Below, piece by piece: positions 62,314 to 64,000 of a stretch of DNA of 64,000 nt (the stretch's first letter is position 1; every line of letters begins with the position of its first letter). The position numbers and the translations under genes are program-made. The stretch covers positions 5,000 through 68,999 of the forward strand of contig NZ_CP007740.1 in assembly GCF_000724485.1 (NCBI RefSeq). The letters run 5' to 3'. The stretch comes from Bacillus methanolicus MGA3 (GTDB lineage Bacteria > Bacillota > Bacilli > Bacillales > Cytobacillaceae). A model generated the notes under the pieces. The model saw only the letters and a program-made list of their open reading frames with translations. It ran no database searches and was not told where the DNA came from.

Positions 62314-63446
62314 TCAGCCGTGGCAGCAGCTTCAATTCCTTTGCTATTACAGTACATCAATAAGATCTTGAAATATGCTCGAGCAATCATCCAAATGCTG
62401 TCTTCCTTTGACACAAAGCGTAGAGGATAATTTTTATCCTGTTGGTTCAGTTCTGTCAAATATGGACGGAGAATAAGCGAGCCGCCACCAATCTGATAGG
62501 ACAGGCGAATCTCTGGAACGTTATGCCACATATTCTTAATTAATTTATATTCTTCTTTAGCTAGTATTCCAAGTTCTTCATCCACTATATCTTTAATAGA
62601 AACACGATTTCCTTCCACCCAAATATGATATTGTTCCTCCGGATTTTCATTTGTAATAATTTCTACAAGAGCTCTCCGGCTTTTAATGTTGTATTTATAT
62701 TTTGTGTAGACTTTCCGAATAATATTGTCTAGATATGTAGAAACACCTTTTTTAATACCATCACTATATTCATTATCAACTTCAGATTCACTTGTGATAA
62801 TGGCAGAATCAGTGGATAGACCACCAATATCATTAATTAAGATTGTTTTGCCAAACAGTTCTTCATTTTTCGTTGAACCATCGTTATTTGTAGTGAGATC
62901 AATATAGGCAGCATAACCTTCCGTGTTCACAAGTACTTGCTCAAATTTAATGTGAACAGTTTTCCCTTGAAGATTAGGAGTTTGTAAGAATTTGACCTCA
63001 TGCTGTGCAGTTTTTAGTTTTTTTCGGAAATTTTTCGTTTTTCCTCTTTTTGTTTCATCTAGTGGTAAACCAGTAGATAAAAGATATGTAGCTTCTATCA
63101 CGCCATCTTTTTCAGGAAAATGTTTTACTGCATCATAAGCAAGTGTCGTTAATAACAAAATAACAGGTTGGTCACTTTCAGATTTATCTACATCTGGCGT
63201 TAGCTCATCGTTATTTGGGTATTTGGCAGCAAGTTTTCCAACCGCATAATAACCATGTTTTTGTTTTAATGCTGATGAAGTAATCTCTACATGTAGAGCA
63301 CTTAATGGATCTTTCTCCATTTCAATAATGTCTCGATTTTTTACTTCTGCGATTACATTGGGAATATAAATAGAATTCTCTAAGTTTCCTAGATATGCTT
63401 TGACCGCATCATTTCCAATATCAATAGCAGCTAATCTTAGATCCAT
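62310..63446 (-). CDS. ParM-like actin-family segregation protein
   Basis: A protein of 378 residues. AIDIGNDAVKAYLG is the phosphate 1 motif, ILINDIGGLSTDSAII the phosphate 2 motif and SYQIGGGSLIL the adenosine motif of actin-like ATPases. Plasmid ParM/Alp proteins form filaments that push plasmid copies apart. TAAGGAGAG precedes the ATG. A consensus promoter with repeats lies upstream. Confidence 0.85.
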   Translation of the reverse strand: MDLRLAAIDIGNDAVKAYLGNLENSIYIPNVIAEVKNRDIIEMEKDPLSALHVEITSSALKQKHGYYAVGKLAAKYPNNDELTPDVDKSESDQPVILLLTTLAYDAVKHFPEKDGVIEATYLLSTGLPLDETKRGKTKNFRKKLKTAQHEVKFLQTPNLQGKTVHIKFEQVLVNTEGYAAYIDLTTNNDGSTKNEELFGKTILINDIGGLSTDSAIITSESEVDNEYSDGIKKGVSTYLDNIIRKVYTKYKYNIKSRRALVEIITNENPEEQYHIWVEGNRVSIKDIVDEELGILAKEEYKLIKNMWHNVPEIRLSYQIGGGSLILRPYLTELNQQDKNYPLRFVSKEDSIWMIARAYFKILLMYCNSKGIEAAATAE

Positions 63447-63493
63447 GGAAAATCTCTCCTTAATTAAAATGGTTAATTTTTCTTCTCACCCCA

Positions 63494-63560
63494 ATTGTAT
63501 GCTTTTTGTATGCAAAAGTCAATCTAAATTTTGATTCGCATGCAAATTGCATGCAAATAA
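63494..63560 (-). promoter_or_regulatory. parM promoter with TTTGCATGC repeats (candidate parC)
   Basis: On the minus strand: two TTTGCATGC units (63537-63555), then TTGACT (63517-63522), 17-base spacer with TTTGCATAC and AGCATAC, then TACAAT (63494-63499). Four related repeats in and before the promoter suggest binding and repression by the ParR-like protein. Confidence 0.7.
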
Positions 63561-63582
63561 AAACCCCGAAAATTCGGGGTTT
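63561..63582. terminator. Hairpin terminator
   Basis: AAACCCCGAA pairs perfectly with TTCGGGGTTT. Confidence 0.7.
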
Positions 63583-63707
63583 ACTCCAAATTGAAACTAG
63601 TGTATAGTTTTAATTAAAAGAAGAAGTACTAGCAAATATTGCCCATATTTTATAGATTAGTTAAAAAATTGACAAACAAAAAAAGACAAAAAAAAAGACA
63701 AAAAAAT

Positions 63708-63735
63708 AAATGATCGTGCGCCAACACGATCATTT
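63708..63735. repeat. Stem-loop 1 with CGCCAA loop
   Basis: AAATGATCGTG / CACGATCATTT, perfect 11-bp stem, loop CGCCAA. Confidence 0.85.
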
Positions 63736-63744
63736 AAAAAATAT

Positions 63745-63783
63745 CAAGCTAGCCCTCTCTCGGTCGCCAAACCAACTAGCTTG
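63745..63783. repeat. Stem-loop 2 with CGCCAA loop
   Basis: Outer stem CAAGCTAG / CTAGCTTG, inner GGT/ACC closing the loop CGCCAA. Confidence 0.75.
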
Positions 63784-63792
63784 AAAACGCCA

Positions 63793-63818
63793 GATCATGT
63801 TGCGCCAACAACATGATC
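63793..63818. repeat. Stem-loop 3 with CGCCAA loop
   Basis: GATCATGTTG / CAACATGATC, perfect 10-bp stem, loop CGCCAA. Confidence 0.85.
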
Positions 63819-63827
63819 AAAAATCCC

Positions 63828-63883
63828 AATATTATTATTATAGCCATTTCATGGCTTAATAATAACATATATTTTTTGGGATG
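63828..63883. repeat. Long AT-rich stem-loop
   Basis: TAGCCAT/ATGGCTT stem around TTC is extended by TTATTATTA/AATAATAA and, with bulges, by ATCCCAA/TTGGGAT. The remaining sequence to 64000 shows no gene with a ribosome site. Confidence 0.6.
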
Positions 63884-64000
63884 TGCAAGGTTTTTCTTGT
63901 AAAAATATAGCTTTTTCGGCGTTTTCAGTGCAGATAGACCGGGGGCAAGAGTTGGCTTGCTAACGGTCTTTTTTGTTTGTCCTGGAAAGGGGAACAAAAC

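Overview
The window looks like part of a large, repeatedly rearranged plasmid (or plasmid-derived island) of a moderately thermophilic Bacillaceae. The evidence is low-GC Firmicute codon use, strong AAGGAGG ribosome sites with TTG/GTG starts, spore genes (ger remnants, YjcZ-type miniproteins, Spo0E), LexA boxes of Bacillus type, and an amidase plus nitrile hydratase remnant like the nitrile locus known from Aeribacillus (Bacillus) pallidus. Aeribacillus or a close relative is my inference. No replication initiator was recognised. Two partition systems are present: ParA plus a ribbon-helix-helix partner at 19-20 kb, and a ParM-like actin with an adaptor at 62-63 kb.

Layout. 1-9.7 kb: one plus-strand conjugation operon of the ICEBs1/TcpC-F type (relaxase-associated protein, VirB8-like, small membrane proteins, VirB4-like ATPase, lipoprotein, VirB6-like protein, CwlT-like wall hydrolase). 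9.7-13.2 kb: relic phage genes (truncated tail protein, small tail-type protein, holin), then a terminator carrying the 5' stub of a group IIC intron. 13.4-15 kb: intact aliphatic amidase followed by stubs of an acetamidase/formamidase and of nitrile hydratase beta. 15.3-18.7 kb: methyltransferase, a chimeric broken P450, and a TetR/DUF4149 pair with shared operators. 19-22 kb: ParA partition and LexA-controlled small genes. 22.3-25 kb: a complete two-gene Gabija-type defence system. 25.5-26.2 kb: a decayed gene resembling a conjugative coupling protein. 26.5-28.7 kb: a type II restriction-modification cassette with controller protein and C-box, bracketed by related inverted-repeat elements. 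29-39 kb: accessory genes separated by IS and gene debris. 39.4-41.4 kb: a spore germinant receptor operon in which only gerC is intact. 42-43.4 kb: duplicated YjcZ-type sporulation miniproteins. 45-46.2 kb: a structured non-coding block and RadC. 47-59.5 kb: a copper/thiol-redox region between Tn3-type end sequences. 60-64 kb: DUF3967-like protein, iteron-rich AT tract, ParMR, and hairpins sharing one loop.

The most coherent and possibly under-described unit is the copper/thiol-redox region. A multicopper oxidase, CcdA, a ResA-like thioredoxin with a membrane partner, a DsbD_2-type membrane protein, an F510_1955-type beta-propeller lipoprotein, a VTT protein and a histidine kinase/response regulator pair lie together. 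The same roughly 16-bp sequence (TGCAGAATTTATGGAG or its complement) stands upstream of six transcription units, usually 37-63 bp before the start codon. This suggests one two-component regulon across the extracytoplasmic face, flanked by copZ and the last codons of a deleted copA.

Much of the rest is gene decay. Group II intron, IS21, Tn3, Tn554-type, MITE-like and possible IS200/IS605 fragments explain why many genes survive only as stubs.
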